64,000 bases of DNA. It comes from Endozoicomonas sp. 4G. Its GTDB lineage: Bacteria > Pseudomonadota > Gammaproteobacteria > Pseudomonadales > Endozoicomonadaceae. Under the pieces are notes generated by a model, which was not told where the DNA came from, did not search any database, and saw only the letters and a list, made by a program, of their open reading frames with translations. The stretch spans positions 4,756,001 to 4,820,000 of the forward strand of contig NZ_CP082909.1 in NCBI RefSeq assembly GCF_023822025.1, given 5' to 3'. Below are positions 47,501-56,572 of this stretch, piece after piece (position 1 is the stretch's first letter; every line of letters starts with the position of its first letter). The position numbers and the translations under genes are program-made.

Positions 47501-47609
47501 AGCCAGCTTCAGCGCCAATAGCCGCTTTGTACTGACCCACAGTTATTTGTCAGACTCTGATGGTTTCGGCGACATTGTGAAAATTACTGAACTGTGGAAG
47601 GAAGAGTAA
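44559..47609 (+). CDS. RING-H2/WD40 repeat protein, full form (array gene 15)
   Basis: This 1016-aa copy is the closest relative of the preceding gene, sharing the EENQQEKRESPENRE linker, the middle domain (MLEMLDMPQRLQ, KYSTRNRFIGQLIEAAGNN) and the shortened blade 6 with RDDNLVKI. It differs in three LAMM units instead of one and in an in-frame 9-bp repeat in blade 9 (IDGIDGIDGA). The RING-H2 is intact (about residues 445-492). Ten blades follow. An ELWKEE end and a standard 64-bp spacer follow. The pair looks like a recent duplication diverging at its micro-repeats. Confidence 0.9.
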   Translation: MAFLYFYRTDIQHGLSWRFLANNKGVVGIFTFSLLAMMLAMMLAMMIVPLCYSSTLIDRHHPDGRKVRIEINDGKTRNSTLTVIGGKPAGNADFPSVGNGDNGGNGGFFYLPPPPWGGGGGRPSGLFEIDLAILQPVINWLMPIGKDSGDGRQAANEDGQPSGSRPTGSNDANNHHPQQENQQEKRESPENRENKSPGEGNDSSGDGNNRKDDNGEESQNNASTEDLQILANELLAIIASDEPNAAFKFREMLEMLDMPQRLQVLETKGTNIKGNTVTPLEAILALPRSSHKYSTRNRFIGQLIEAAGNNRQMILSEIVLDIIHKLNQSHQQPQIGDFEKCCFTEYFLQLSLLHSNPVERIRNLLEKISDLAIRSEIINNAQSLTFPTSFLDTLKRFNQHSSLHELLRLSNELRVQNDYIATTAFGDNALRVDKYESRKIIDAECAICKEPFERSSNIVKTPCNHLYHVDCLSQWLKKRLQDRSIRNCPTCRTQLNGLRKKINDFNKLLKKYDDCHSLAIAERAVKEWDKAETSYATLYHFVQFCRHSSQASDDSQFVKLLRTLIHPMNKAEIIHRGKINSAVFSPNNHRVVTASDDGTAKIYVYQSDGSWREEFTILHDGMVKLARFSADSRRVLTACSDGTAKLHILKEDESWQEEVTISHDGPIHLAEFSADSSRVLTASRDGTAKIHGQKEDRSWKKEGTINHHGMIYVARFSADGSHVVTVGDDNLVKITGKSANGSWQVKFIVIHEGWLNAVNFSPDNRYLVTACEDDTAKIIGQKDDGSWEEEYTSTGGPIFEAHFSPDSRHVMTVGRDDNLVKIIGKRADGSWGAKAIISHSNLINTAIFSPDSRHVMTTSHDDQAKIYGEKTDALWEEEITIHHNDLILTAIFSPDSQHAVITSYDGTAKIHNLKNDGSWEEGRTIHDIRQASHASFSADGRFVMTFGNVIDGIDGIDGAVKINDLNGAIKIVIRYVRPIFSASFSANSRFVLTHSYLSDSDGFGDIVKITELWKEE
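44660..44697 (+). repeat. 12-bp LAMM-encoding tandem repeat (3 units)
   Basis: GCTAGCTATGAT units in the hydrophobic segment of the 44559 gene; the sister gene at 41495 has only one unit. Confidence 0.9.
47404..47432 (+). repeat. 9-bp tandem repeat coding for GID
   Basis: GATCGATGG occurs three times in frame in blade 9 of the 44559 gene. The sister gene at 41495 lacks the expansion. Confidence 0.9.
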
Positions 47610-47673
47610 CTCCACCAGCGTTCTGGAAATTCTTGGCTATTCTCTGATGCAGTACCAATAATGAGATTCGCCC

Positions 47674-50115
47674 ATGGCGTTCCTTTATTTTTACAGAACA
47701 GACATTCAACACGGATTGTCCTGGCATTTCCTGGCAAACAAGAAGGGCGTGATTGGTATTTTTGTTCTTTCCCTGCTGGCTATAATGCTGGCTATGATGC
47801 TGGCTATGATGCTGGCTATGATGATTGTGCCGTTATGTTATTCCTCAAACCTTATTGACCGTCATCATCCCGATGGGCGCAAGGTTCCGATTGAAATCAA
47901 TGATGGGAGAGCACGCAATAGCACCCTGACAGTGATGGGAGGCAAGCCCGCTGGCAACGCCGATTTTCCCGGTGTCGGCAACGGAGGCAATGGCGGCTTT
48001 TTTTATTTGCCTCCTCCTCCCTGGGGAGGTGGCGGCGGCAGGCCATCGGGATTATTCGAAATTGACCTGACTATTCTGCAACCCGTCATCAACGGGTTGA
48101 TGTCCATAGGTAAGGATTCTGCCAATGGCCGACAGGCAGCTAATGAGGATGGTCAACCCTCTGGCAGCGGACCCAATGCAGGATCAAATGACGGAACTAA
48201 CCAGCACCATCAAGAAGCACCTGAAAATCGGGAGAACAAATCACCGGGAGAAGGCAGTGGTAGCAGCGGCGATGGCAATAACAGAAAAGACGACAATGGC
48301 GAGGAGAGTGAAAATAATGCTTCGACCACAAATGATTACATAGCAATCATTTGTGGTCGCGATAATGCTCTGCGTGTGGATAAACAGGAATCCAGACAAA
48401 TTATTGGTGTAGAGTGTGCGATATGCAGAGAGCAGTTTGTAGACTCGTCAAATATAGTGAAAGTGGCCTGTAATCATCTTTATCACGTTGATTGTTTAAA
48501 TAAGTGGCTCGAAACAAAGGAGCAGAATCGTGCAACTCCAGATTGTCCTACCTGTCGCAAACCATTATATGGCTTAAAAATAAAACTTAACGACTTTAAC
48601 GAACTATTGAAAAAATACGATGGTTGTCATTCTTTAGCTACTGCAAGAAGAGCAGTGGAGGAATGGAATAAAGCAGTAACAAGTTATGAAACCTTGTACC
48701 ATTTTGTCCAGCTTTGCCGACATAGCAGCCTGCCATCTGATGATTCACAGTTTGTAAAACTCTTGCGACGCATCCCTCATCTCGTGACAAAAGCCGAAAT
48801 TATCCACGGCAGTATCACCTCAGCCGTCTTCAGCACCAATAACCACCATGTGATGATCGCCAGTAACGACGGCACTGTGGAAATCCATAGCGATGAGACC
48901 GATGGATCGTGGAGGGAAGAGTTCACTATCCACCACGATGATCGGGTCAAATTAGCCCGCTTCAGCGCCGATAGTCGCCGTGTGTTGACTGCCAGTGACG
49001 ATGGGATAGTAAAAATCCATGTTCGGAAAGAGGATGGATCATGGCAAGAAGAAATAACCATCAGCCATGTTGATTCGATCCGTATAGCCGACTTCAGCGC
49101 CGATAGTCGCCGTGTGTTGACCGTCAGTTTCAATGGGCCAGCAAAAGTCCATGGTCAGAAGGAGGATGGATCATGGAAAGAAGAAGTGATCATCAGCCAT
49201 AATGGTCCGATCGATTTAGCCAGCTTCAGTGCTGATGGTAACCATGTGGTGACTGCCGACGTAACAGATGACCTGGTGAAAATCACGGGCGCATCTGCCG
49301 ATGGATCATGGCAAGTAAAATTTACCGTTATCCACAAGAATGATGTCAACTCAGCCAACTTCAGCCCCAATAACCGCTATCTGGTGACCGCCAGTAGCGA
49401 CGGTACGGCAAAAATCATTGGCCAGAAAGACGACGGATCATGGCAAGAAGAATACATTAACACCGATGGTCCGGTCTTTTCAGCCGAATTCAGCCCCGAT
49501 AGCCGACATGTGCTCACTTTCTGCGCGGATGATTACAAGGTTAAAATCATTGGTAAACGGGCCGACGGATCATGGGGAGTGAAAGGCATCATTTCCCATA
49601 GTGATCTTATCCGCAAAGCCAACTTCAGTCCCGATAGCCGCCATGTGGTGACCACTTGTGACGACAAACAGGCAAAAATCTACGGCGAAAAGACCGATGT
49701 ATCATGGGAAGAAGAAATCACTATCCACCACGATGTTAGGGTCTCCTCAGCCACCTTCAGTCCCGATAGCCAACATGCAGTAACCACCGGTCATGATGGA
49801 ACAGCAAAAATCCATAACTACAAGAATGATGGATCATGGGAAGAAGGACTCACTATCCATCATACTGATAAGGTCATTTCAGCCACCTTCAGTGCCAATG
49901 GCCGTTTTGTGATGACCTTTGATTTGGATGGTGTCGCGATAATCACTCAACTGAAAGGCGATGGATCATGGGAAGAAAAAATCATTATTCGCCAACCCAG
50001 TACAATCATCTCAGCCAGCTTCAGCGCCGATAGCCGCTTTGTAAGCCAAAAGTTTTGGGGAGGATTTCGTGTGCACAAGATTGTGTCAATTACTGAACCA
50101 TGGAAGGAAGAATAA
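47674..50115 (+). CDS. RING-H2/WD40 repeat protein, short form without middle domain (array gene 16)
   Basis: This 813-aa protein is the shortest complete copy. It has four LAMM-type units and a linker lacking the usual EKRE. The linker runs directly to TTNDYIAII, so the middle domain is absent, as in the 1776 and 34691 genes. RING-H2 ligands C248, C251, C266, H268, H271, C274, C291 and C294 are intact although surrounding residues differ (VKVACNH, LETKEQ). Ten blades follow from about 370; blades 1-4 match the 60602 gene (EIHSDETDGSWREEFT, TISHVDSI). The end has drifted to ITEPWKEE. The next gene starts with no gap, using the last codons as ribosome-binding site. Confidence 0.9.
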   Translation: MAFLYFYRTDIQHGLSWHFLANKKGVIGIFVLSLLAIMLAMMLAMMLAMMIVPLCYSSNLIDRHHPDGRKVPIEINDGRARNSTLTVMGGKPAGNADFPGVGNGGNGGFFYLPPPPWGGGGGRPSGLFEIDLTILQPVINGLMSIGKDSANGRQAANEDGQPSGSGPNAGSNDGTNQHHQEAPENRENKSPGEGSGSSGDGNNRKDDNGEESENNASTTNDYIAIICGRDNALRVDKQESRQIIGVECAICREQFVDSSNIVKVACNHLYHVDCLNKWLETKEQNRATPDCPTCRKPLYGLKIKLNDFNELLKKYDGCHSLATARRAVEEWNKAVTSYETLYHFVQLCRHSSLPSDDSQFVKLLRRIPHLVTKAEIIHGSITSAVFSTNNHHVMIASNDGTVEIHSDETDGSWREEFTIHHDDRVKLARFSADSRRVLTASDDGIVKIHVRKEDGSWQEEITISHVDSIRIADFSADSRRVLTVSFNGPAKVHGQKEDGSWKEEVIISHNGPIDLASFSADGNHVVTADVTDDLVKITGASADGSWQVKFTVIHKNDVNSANFSPNNRYLVTASSDGTAKIIGQKDDGSWQEEYINTDGPVFSAEFSPDSRHVLTFCADDYKVKIIGKRADGSWGVKGIISHSDLIRKANFSPDSRHVVTTCDDKQAKIYGEKTDVSWEEEITIHHDVRVSSATFSPDSQHAVTTGHDGTAKIHNYKNDGSWEEGLTIHHTDKVISATFSANGRFVMTFDLDGVAIITQLKGDGSWEEKIIIRQPSTIISASFSADSRFVSQKFWGGFRVHKIVSITEPWKEE
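47774..47823 (+). repeat. 12-bp LAMM-encoding tandem repeat (4 units)
   Basis: GCTATGATGCTG-type units in the hydrophobic segment of the 47674 gene. Confidence 0.9.
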
Positions 50116-50118
50116 TTG
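50104..50118 (+). promoter_or_regulatory. Ribosome-binding site embedded in the previous gene's last codons
   Basis: The codons for Lys-Glu-Glu (AAGGAAGAA) end eight or nine bases before the ATG at 50119, correct for a Shine-Dalgarno site. The same arrangement precedes the starts at 12960 and 63590. The stop of the upstream gene touches the TTG at 50116, so the genes are probably translationally coupled. Confidence 0.7.
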
Positions 50119-53100
50119 ATGTTTCAGAACTCAAGATGCAGTTTTGTTCTTTTCCTGCTGGCTATGATGCTGGCTATGATGATTGTGCCATTATGCTATT
50201 CCACAACCCTTGTTGACCATCATCCCGATGGGAGCAAGTTTCAGATTGAAATCAATGATGGGAGAGCACGCAATAGCACCCTGACAGTGACAGGAGGCAA
50301 GCCCGCTGGCAACGCCGATTTTCCTGGTGTCGGCAACGGAGACAACGGAGGCAACGGCGGCTTCTTTTATTCCCCTCCTCCTCCCTGGGGAGGTGGCGGC
50401 GGCAGGCCATCGGGATTGTTCGAAATTGACCTGACTATTCTGCAACCCGTCATCAACTGGCTGATGTCCACAGGTGATGGCCGACAGGCAGTTAATGAGG
50501 ATGGTCAACCCTCTGGCAGCAGACCCACAGAATCAAATGACGCAACTAACCACCACCCTCAACAGGAAAATCAACAGGAAAATCAACAGGAAAATCAACA
50601 GGAAAATCAACAGGAAAAAAGAGAACCCCCTGAAAATCGAGAGAACAAATCACCGGGAGAAGGCAATGATAGCAGCGGGGATGGCAATAACAGAAAAGAC
50701 GACAATGGCGAGGAGAGTAAAAATAATGCTTCAACTCAGGACCTTCAGCTACTTGCCAATGAGCTTTTAGCCATCATTGCAAGCGACGACCCCAACGCCG
50801 CTTTTAAATTCAGGGAAATGCTGGAGAAGCTGGACATGCCTCAGCGTTTGCAGGTTCTGGAAACAAAAGGCACAAACATCAAGGGCAATACTGTTACTCC
50901 TCTTGAGGCGATATTGGCACTGCCGCGTTCTTCCCATGAGCACTCAACAGGCAACCGATTTATCAGGCAGCTGATAGAAGCCGCAGGCAACAACCGCCAG
51001 GTGATTTTGTCTGAGATTGTTCTGGACATAATCTACAAGGTCAATCAATCCGACCAACAACCACAAATAGGGCATTTTGAAAAATGTTGCTTTACTGAAT
51101 ACTTCCTTCAATTGTTCCTGTTTCATTCAAACCCGGTTGAGCGTATTCGCAATCTATTAGAAAAAATACCAGATTTAGCCATAAGGAATAAGATTATAAA
51201 TAATGCGCAATCATTAACATTCCCCACCTCTTTTCTGGATACCTTGAAACAATTTAACCAACACTTATCGCTCCATGAATTAATACGCTATTCAAATGAA
51301 CTGCGTATGCAAAATGATTACATAACTATCACTTCTTACCGCGATAATGCACTGCGTGTGGATAAACATGAATCCAGACAAATTATTGATGCAGAGTGCG
51401 CGATATGTAAGGAGCAGTTTGCTCGCTCGTCAAATATAGTGAAAACGCCCTGTAATCACCTTTATCACGTTAATTGTTTAAGTCAGTGGCTCAAAAAAAG
51501 GAGGCAGGGTCGTGCAATTCAAGATTGTCCTACCTGTCGTACACAATTAAATGGCTTAAGAAAAAAACTTAACGACTTTAACAAACTATTGAGCAAATAC
51601 GACGGTCGTCATTTTTCAACTATTGCAAGAGCAGTTAAGGAATGGAATGAAGCAGAAACAAGTTATGAAACCATGTATCATTTTGTCCAATATTGCCGAC
51701 ATAGCAACCGGGCATCTGATGATTTAAAGTTTCTAAGTATCTTGCGAAACATCATTCATCCCGTGGTAAAAGCCGAGATCCGCCATGACGGTAAAGTCAA
51801 CTCAGCCAGCTTCAGCGCCAATAACCACCGTATGGTGACGGCCAGTGACGATGGCACTGCGAAAATCTATGTCTTTCAGTCCGATGGATCATGGAAGGAA
51901 GAATTCACTATTCGCCACGATGGGCCGGTCAAATCAGCCAGCTTCAGCGCCGATAGTAGCCGTGTGTTGACCGCCAGTGACGATGGGACAGCAAAAATCC
52001 ATGTTTGGAAGGAGAGTGGATCATGGGAAGAAGAGCTCACTATTCGCCACGAAGGCCCGGTCAGATCAGCCAGCTTCAGCGCCGATAGCAGCCGTGTGTT
52101 GACCGCCAGTGACGACGGGACAGCAAAAATTTATGTCCTGAAGGAGAGTGGATCATGGGAAGAAGAAGGAACCACCCACCATGATGGTCCGATCCATTTA
52201 GCCAGCTTCAGTCCTGATGGTAGCCATGTGGTGACTGTTGGCAAAGATAACATGGTGAAAATCAAGGGCAAATCCGTCAATGGATCATGGCAAGTAACAT
52301 TTATCGTTCTCCATAGTAACCATGTTAACTCAGCCATCTTTAGCCCCAATAACCGCTATCTGGTGACCGCCAGTAACGATGGCACGGCAAAAATCATTGG
52401 CCAGAAAGGCGATAAGTCATGGGGAGACGAATTCACCATTAGCCACATTAGCACCAATGGCCCGATCCTATCAGCCGCCTTCAGCCCCAATAGCCGACAT
52501 GTGCTGACTGTCGGCAAGGATAGCCTGGTTAAAATCATTAGCAAACAAGCCGACGGATCATGGGTAGAAAAAGCCATCATTTCCCACAGTGATGACATCA
52601 GCTCAGTCACTTTTAGTCCCGATAGCCGCCATGTGGTGACCGCCAGTTTCGACAAACAGGCAAAAATCTACGGCAAAAAGACCGATGTATTATGGGAAGA
52701 AGAAATCACGATCCACCACCATCATAGGATCTCCTCAGCTACCTTCAGTCCCAATAGCCTAAGAGCAGTAACCACCAGTCTGGATGGAACGGCAAAAATC
52801 CATGACCGCAAGAATAATTCATGGGAAGAAGGAATCACTATCCTTCATCATGGTCGGTTCATTTTGGCCACCTTCAGTACCGATGGCCGCTTTGTGATGA
52901 CCTTTGGTGAAGATCCTACGGCGAAAATCAATATCCTGGCCAATTCACGGCAAACAGAACTTCCTATCCGCAACTCTGGCCCGATATCCTCAGCCACTTT
53001 CAGCGACAATAGCCGTTTTGTGGTGACCACCGGTTTGGAGTCACTTGTTAGAGGTACCGAAAACATTGCGAAAATCATTGAACTATGGAAGGAAGAGTAG
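50116..53100 (+). CDS. RING-H2/WD40 repeat protein, full form, directly coupled start (array gene 17)
   Basis: This 994-aa copy uses the alternative leader MFQNSRCSFVLFLL; ATG at 50119 is preferred over the in-frame TTG at 50116. It has two LAMM units. A 12-bp repeat expands the linker to ENQQ repeated four times before EKRE (about 151-168). The middle domain is complete. The RING-H2 is intact (C428 to C474), with LYHVNCLSQW. Ten blades follow from about 556; blades 2 and 3 are nearly identical to each other (HDGPVKSASFSADSSRVLTA, then HEGPVRSASFS), a within-gene homogenisation. The final blade ends GTENIAKIIELWKEE, a variant shared only with the next gene. Confidence 0.9.
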   Translation: MMFQNSRCSFVLFLLAMMLAMMIVPLCYSTTLVDHHPDGSKFQIEINDGRARNSTLTVTGGKPAGNADFPGVGNGDNGGNGGFFYSPPPPWGGGGGRPSGLFEIDLTILQPVINWLMSTGDGRQAVNEDGQPSGSRPTESNDATNHHPQQENQQENQQENQQENQQEKREPPENRENKSPGEGNDSSGDGNNRKDDNGEESKNNASTQDLQLLANELLAIIASDDPNAAFKFREMLEKLDMPQRLQVLETKGTNIKGNTVTPLEAILALPRSSHEHSTGNRFIRQLIEAAGNNRQVILSEIVLDIIYKVNQSDQQPQIGHFEKCCFTEYFLQLFLFHSNPVERIRNLLEKIPDLAIRNKIINNAQSLTFPTSFLDTLKQFNQHLSLHELIRYSNELRMQNDYITITSYRDNALRVDKHESRQIIDAECAICKEQFARSSNIVKTPCNHLYHVNCLSQWLKKRRQGRAIQDCPTCRTQLNGLRKKLNDFNKLLSKYDGRHFSTIARAVKEWNEAETSYETMYHFVQYCRHSNRASDDLKFLSILRNIIHPVVKAEIRHDGKVNSASFSANNHRMVTASDDGTAKIYVFQSDGSWKEEFTIRHDGPVKSASFSADSSRVLTASDDGTAKIHVWKESGSWEEELTIRHEGPVRSASFSADSSRVLTASDDGTAKIYVLKESGSWEEEGTTHHDGPIHLASFSPDGSHVVTVGKDNMVKIKGKSVNGSWQVTFIVLHSNHVNSAIFSPNNRYLVTASNDGTAKIIGQKGDKSWGDEFTISHISTNGPILSAAFSPNSRHVLTVGKDSLVKIISKQADGSWVEKAIISHSDDISSVTFSPDSRHVVTASFDKQAKIYGKKTDVLWEEEITIHHHHRISSATFSPNSLRAVTTSLDGTAKIHDRKNNSWEEGITILHHGRFILATFSTDGRFVMTFGEDPTAKINILANSRQTELPIRNSGPISSATFSDNSRFVVTTGLESLVRGTENIAKIIELWKEE
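50560..50618 (+). repeat. 12-bp tandem repeat coding for QQEN
   Basis: CAACAGGAAAAT is repeated about five times in frame in the linker of the 50116 gene; related genes at 41495 and 44559 have one or two copies. Confidence 0.95.
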
Positions 53101-53164
53101 CTCTTGCAACATCCCGGAAATTCTTGGCTATTCTCTGATGCACTACCAATAATGAGATTCACCA

Positions 53165-56110
53165 ATGGCGTTCCTTTATTTTTCCAGAACAAACATTCAA
53201 CACGGATTGTCCTGCCGTTTTCTGGCAAACAAGAAGAGCATGGTTGGTATTTTTGCTCTTTTCCTGCTGGCTATCATGCTAGTGATGATTGTGCCGTTAT
53301 GCTATTCCTCACTCCTTATTGACCGTCATCATCCCGATGGGCGCAAGGTTCGGACTGAAATCAATGATGGAAGAACACGCAATAGCACCCTGACATTGAC
53401 AGGAGGCAAGCCCGCTGGCAACGCCAATTTTCCCAGTGTCGGCTTTCCCAGTGTAGGCAACGGAGGCAATGGAGGTTTTTTTTATTTGCCTCCTCCTCCC
53501 TGGGGAGGTGGAGGCGGCAGGCCATCGGGATTATTCGAAATTGACCTGACTGTTCTGCAACCCGTCATCAACTGGCTGATGTCCATAGGTAAGGATTCTA
53601 GCGATGGCCGACAGGCAGCCCACGAGGATGGACAACCTTCTGGCAACGAACCCAATGCAGGATCAAATGACGCAACTAATCACCATCAACAGGAAAAAAG
53701 AGAAGCACCTGAAAATCGAGAGAACCAATCACCGGGAGAAGGTAATGGTAGCAGTGGGGATGGTAATAACAGAAAAGACGACAATGGAGAGGTGAGTAAA
53801 AATAATGCTTCGACTCAGGACCTTCAGGTAATTGCCAACGAGCTTTTAGCCATCATTGAAAGTGACGATCCCAATGCCGATTTTAAATTCAGGGAAGTGC
53901 TGGATAAGCTGAACATGCGTCAGCGTTTGCAGGTTCTGGAAACAAAATGTACAAACATCAGGGGCACTACTACGGTCACGCCTCTTAAGGCGATATTGGT
54001 ACTGCCGCGTTCTTCCCATGAGCACTCAACACGCGACCGATTTATCAAGCAGCTGATAGCAGCCGCTGGCAACAGCTACCCGATGATTTGGTCTGACAAA
54101 AACCATCTGATGATTTGGTCTGACAACAACCACCTGATGATTTTGCATAAGATTGTTCTGGACATAATCAACAAGGTCAATCAATCTCACCAACAGCTAC
54201 CCATAGGACATTTTGAAAAACGTTGCTTTACCGAGTACTTCATTCAATTATTCCTGCTTGATTCACACCCGGTTGAGCGTATTCGCAATTTATTAGAAGA
54301 AATATCAGATTTAGCCATAAGGAATGAGATTATAAATGATACAAAATCATTGAAATCCCCCAGCTCTTTTCTGGATATCTTGACACAATCTAACCAGCAC
54401 CCCTCGTTCCATGAATTATTACGCTTATCAGATGAACTACGTTTGCAAAATGATTACATAGTTACCCATTCTTTCCGCGATAACGCACTGAGAGTGGATA
54501 AACATGAAACCAGACAAATTATTGATACAGAGTGCGTGATATGTAAGGAGCAATTTGTACGAACGTCAAATATAATAAAAACACCCTGCAATCACCTTTA
54601 TCACGTAGATTGTTTAAATCAGTGGCTCAAAAAAAGGGAGCAGGATCGTGCAATTAGATATTGTCCTACATGTCGCACACAATTAAATGGCTTAAGAAAA
54701 AAACTTAACGACTATAACGAACTATTAAGAAAATACGACGGTTGTCATTCTTTCGCTACTGCAAGAAGAGCAACGTATGAATGGAATAAAGAAGAAACAA
54801 GTTTTGCAGCCTTGTACCATTTTATCCAATTTTGCCGACATAGCGGCCAGGCATCTGATGATTCACAGTTTCTAAATCTCTTGCGAAGCTGCATTCATCC
54901 CGTGGTAAAAGCCGAGATCCGCCATGACGGTAAAGTCAACTCAGCCACCTTCAGCGCCAATGACCAACGTGTGGTGACCGCCAGTGACGATGGCACTGCG
55001 AAAATCTATGTCTCTCAGTCCGATGGATCATGGCAGGAAGAATTCACTATTCGCCACGATGGTCCGGTCAAATCAGCCAACTTCATCCCCGACAGTAGCC
55101 GGGTGTTGACCGCCAGCGACGATGGAACAGCAAAAATCCATGTTTGGAAGGAGGATGGGTCATGGGAAGAAGAAATCACTATCCGCCACCGTGGGCCCAT
55201 TCATTCAGCCAGCTTCAGCGCCGATAGCAGCCGTGTGTTGATCGTCAGTGAAGATGGGACAGCAAAAATTCATGTTCAGAAGGAGAGTGGATCATGGGAA
55301 GTAGAAGAGACCATCAACTATGATGATCCGATCCGTTTAGCCAGCCTCAGTCCTGATGCTAGCCATGTGGTGACTGTTGGCAAAGATAACGTAGTGAAAA
55401 TCAAGGGCAAATCCGCCGATGGATCATGGCAAGTAAAATTTATCGTTCTCCATAAGGAGTCTGTCAACTCAGCTATCTTTAGCCCCGATAACCGCTATGT
55501 GGTGACCGCCAGTAACGATGGCACGGCAAAAATCATTGGCCGCAAAGACGACGAATCATGGGAAGAAGCATTCACCATTAGCCACATGAGTACCGGTGGT
55601 TCGATCCTATCAGCCGCCTTCAGCCCCGATAGCCGACATGTGCTGACTATCGGCAAGGATAACCTGGTTAAAATCATTGGCAAACAGGCCGATGGATCAT
55701 GGCTGGAAAAAGCCATCATTTCCCATAGTGATCTTATCAGCACAGCCACTTTCTGTCCCAATGGCCGCTATGTGGTGATCGCCAGTTTCGACAAACAGGT
55801 AAAAATCTACGGCGAAAAGACCGATGCATTATGGGAAGAAGAAATCACTGCCCTTCATCGTGGTGGTTTCACTTCGGCAACCTTCTGTCCCGGTTTCTGC
55901 TATTTGATGACCTTTGGTAAAGATCCTACGGCGAAAATCAATATGCTGGGCCATTCACGGAAAAGAGAACTCCTTATCCACAACTCTGGTCCGATATCCT
56001 CAGCCACCTTCAGCGACAATAGCCGTTTTGTGGTGACCACCGGTTTGGTGTCACTTGATAGAGGTACCGAAAACATTGCGAAAATCATTGAACTATGGAA
56101 AGAAGAGTAG
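53165..56110 (+). CDS. RING-H2/WD40 repeat protein, full form with nine blades (array gene 18)
   Basis: This 981-aa copy has a diverged hydrophobic segment (LLAIMLVMIVPLC), a 15-bp duplication giving FPSVGFPSVG before the Pro/Gly patch, and a 27-bp duplication in the middle domain (MIWSDKNHLMIWSDNNHL). The RING-H2 is intact (C457 to C503). The propeller has nine repeats: the blade that reads HAVTTSDDGTAKIH elsewhere is absent. Blades 7-8 contain extra cysteines (TFCPNGR, TFCPGFCY). It shares the GTENIAKIIELWKEE ending with the previous gene. It is followed by a shortened spacer and a truncated array gene. Confidence 0.9.
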   Translation: MAFLYFSRTNIQHGLSCRFLANKKSMVGIFALFLLAIMLVMIVPLCYSSLLIDRHHPDGRKVRTEINDGRTRNSTLTLTGGKPAGNANFPSVGFPSVGNGGNGGFFYLPPPPWGGGGGRPSGLFEIDLTVLQPVINWLMSIGKDSSDGRQAAHEDGQPSGNEPNAGSNDATNHHQQEKREAPENRENQSPGEGNGSSGDGNNRKDDNGEVSKNNASTQDLQVIANELLAIIESDDPNADFKFREVLDKLNMRQRLQVLETKCTNIRGTTTVTPLKAILVLPRSSHEHSTRDRFIKQLIAAAGNSYPMIWSDKNHLMIWSDNNHLMILHKIVLDIINKVNQSHQQLPIGHFEKRCFTEYFIQLFLLDSHPVERIRNLLEEISDLAIRNEIINDTKSLKSPSSFLDILTQSNQHPSFHELLRLSDELRLQNDYIVTHSFRDNALRVDKHETRQIIDTECVICKEQFVRTSNIIKTPCNHLYHVDCLNQWLKKREQDRAIRYCPTCRTQLNGLRKKLNDYNELLRKYDGCHSFATARRATYEWNKEETSFAALYHFIQFCRHSGQASDDSQFLNLLRSCIHPVVKAEIRHDGKVNSATFSANDQRVVTASDDGTAKIYVSQSDGSWQEEFTIRHDGPVKSANFIPDSSRVLTASDDGTAKIHVWKEDGSWEEEITIRHRGPIHSASFSADSSRVLIVSEDGTAKIHVQKESGSWEVEETINYDDPIRLASLSPDASHVVTVGKDNVVKIKGKSADGSWQVKFIVLHKESVNSAIFSPDNRYVVTASNDGTAKIIGRKDDESWEEAFTISHMSTGGSILSAAFSPDSRHVLTIGKDNLVKIIGKQADGSWLEKAIISHSDLISTATFCPNGRYVVIASFDKQVKIYGEKTDALWEEEITALHRGGFTSATFCPGFCYLMTFGKDPTAKINMLGHSRKRELLIHNSGPISSATFSDNSRFVVTTGLVSLDRGTENIAKIIELWKEE
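53429..53458 (+). repeat. 15-bp tandem duplication
   Basis: TTTCCCAGTGTCGGC and TTTCCCAGTGTAGGC lie in tandem, in frame, duplicating FPSVG. Confidence 0.93.
54083..54136 (+). repeat. 27-bp tandem duplication in the middle domain
   Basis: Two adjacent 27-bp units (54083-54109 and 54110-54136) encode MIWSDKNHL and MIWSDNNHL. They differ at two bases and are not duplicated in other copies. Confidence 0.93.
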
Positions 56111-56163
56111 TCCCGGAAAATCTTGGCTATTCTCTGATGCACTACGAATAATGAGATTCACCC
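56111..56163 (+). promoter_or_regulatory. Shortened 53-bp array spacer
   Basis: The usual ACTCCAGCAACG stretch after the stop is missing. The TTGGCT and AATAAT boxes remain. Confidence 0.6.
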
Positions 56164-56484
56164 ATGGCGTTCTTTTATTTTTACAGAACAGATATTCAAC
56201 ACGGATTGTTCTGGCGTTTCCTGGCAAACAAGAAGGGTGTGATGGGTATTTTTGTTCTTTTCCTGCTGGCTATGGTGGTTGTGCCGCTATGCTATTCCTC
56301 AAACCTTATTGAGCGTCATTCCGATGGGCACAGGGTTCGGGGTGAAATCAATGATAGGAAAAAAGGGGTATCAATCTTCACACCGGACTGGGTGGTTACC
56401 TTCAGGCCTGTGCCGACAATAACCGACAGTCGACGTATGATTGGTCACAGTGGTTGCCATGGGCAATGGATGAATAAAGGCTGA
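56164..56484 (+). pseudogene. Truncated array gene (N-terminal leader only)
   Basis: The first 65 or so codons are a normal array-gene start: MAFFYFYRTDIQHGLFWRF, ANKKG, hydrophobic segment with one LAM unit, VVPLCYSS and EINDRKK. After that the frame continues with about 40 unrelated residues (GVSIFTPDWVVTFRP and onward) and stops. Linker, RING and propeller are missing. The break marks the left edge of the toxin island. It could be translated, giving a small membrane protein, but more likely it is debris. Confidence 0.8.
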
Positions 56485-56572
56485 AGGCAATGCAGGGGCA
56501 TGATTCGCCCAATCAGGCTTAGGAGTCTACTTTTCAATTTCAGAGAAATGCACAAGCTCGTAAATCCCATTT
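56485..56572. other. Decayed DNA between truncated array gene and toxin tail
   Basis: No intact gene is visible. On the minus strand, two bases after the orphan toxin tail's stop, ATGGGATTT resembles the first codons of the intact immunity gene (MGFK), but the frame then loses similarity. In another minus-strand frame the tail NGIYELVHFSEIEK is followed by a stop, possibly the end of another toxin cassette. Confidence 0.35.
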
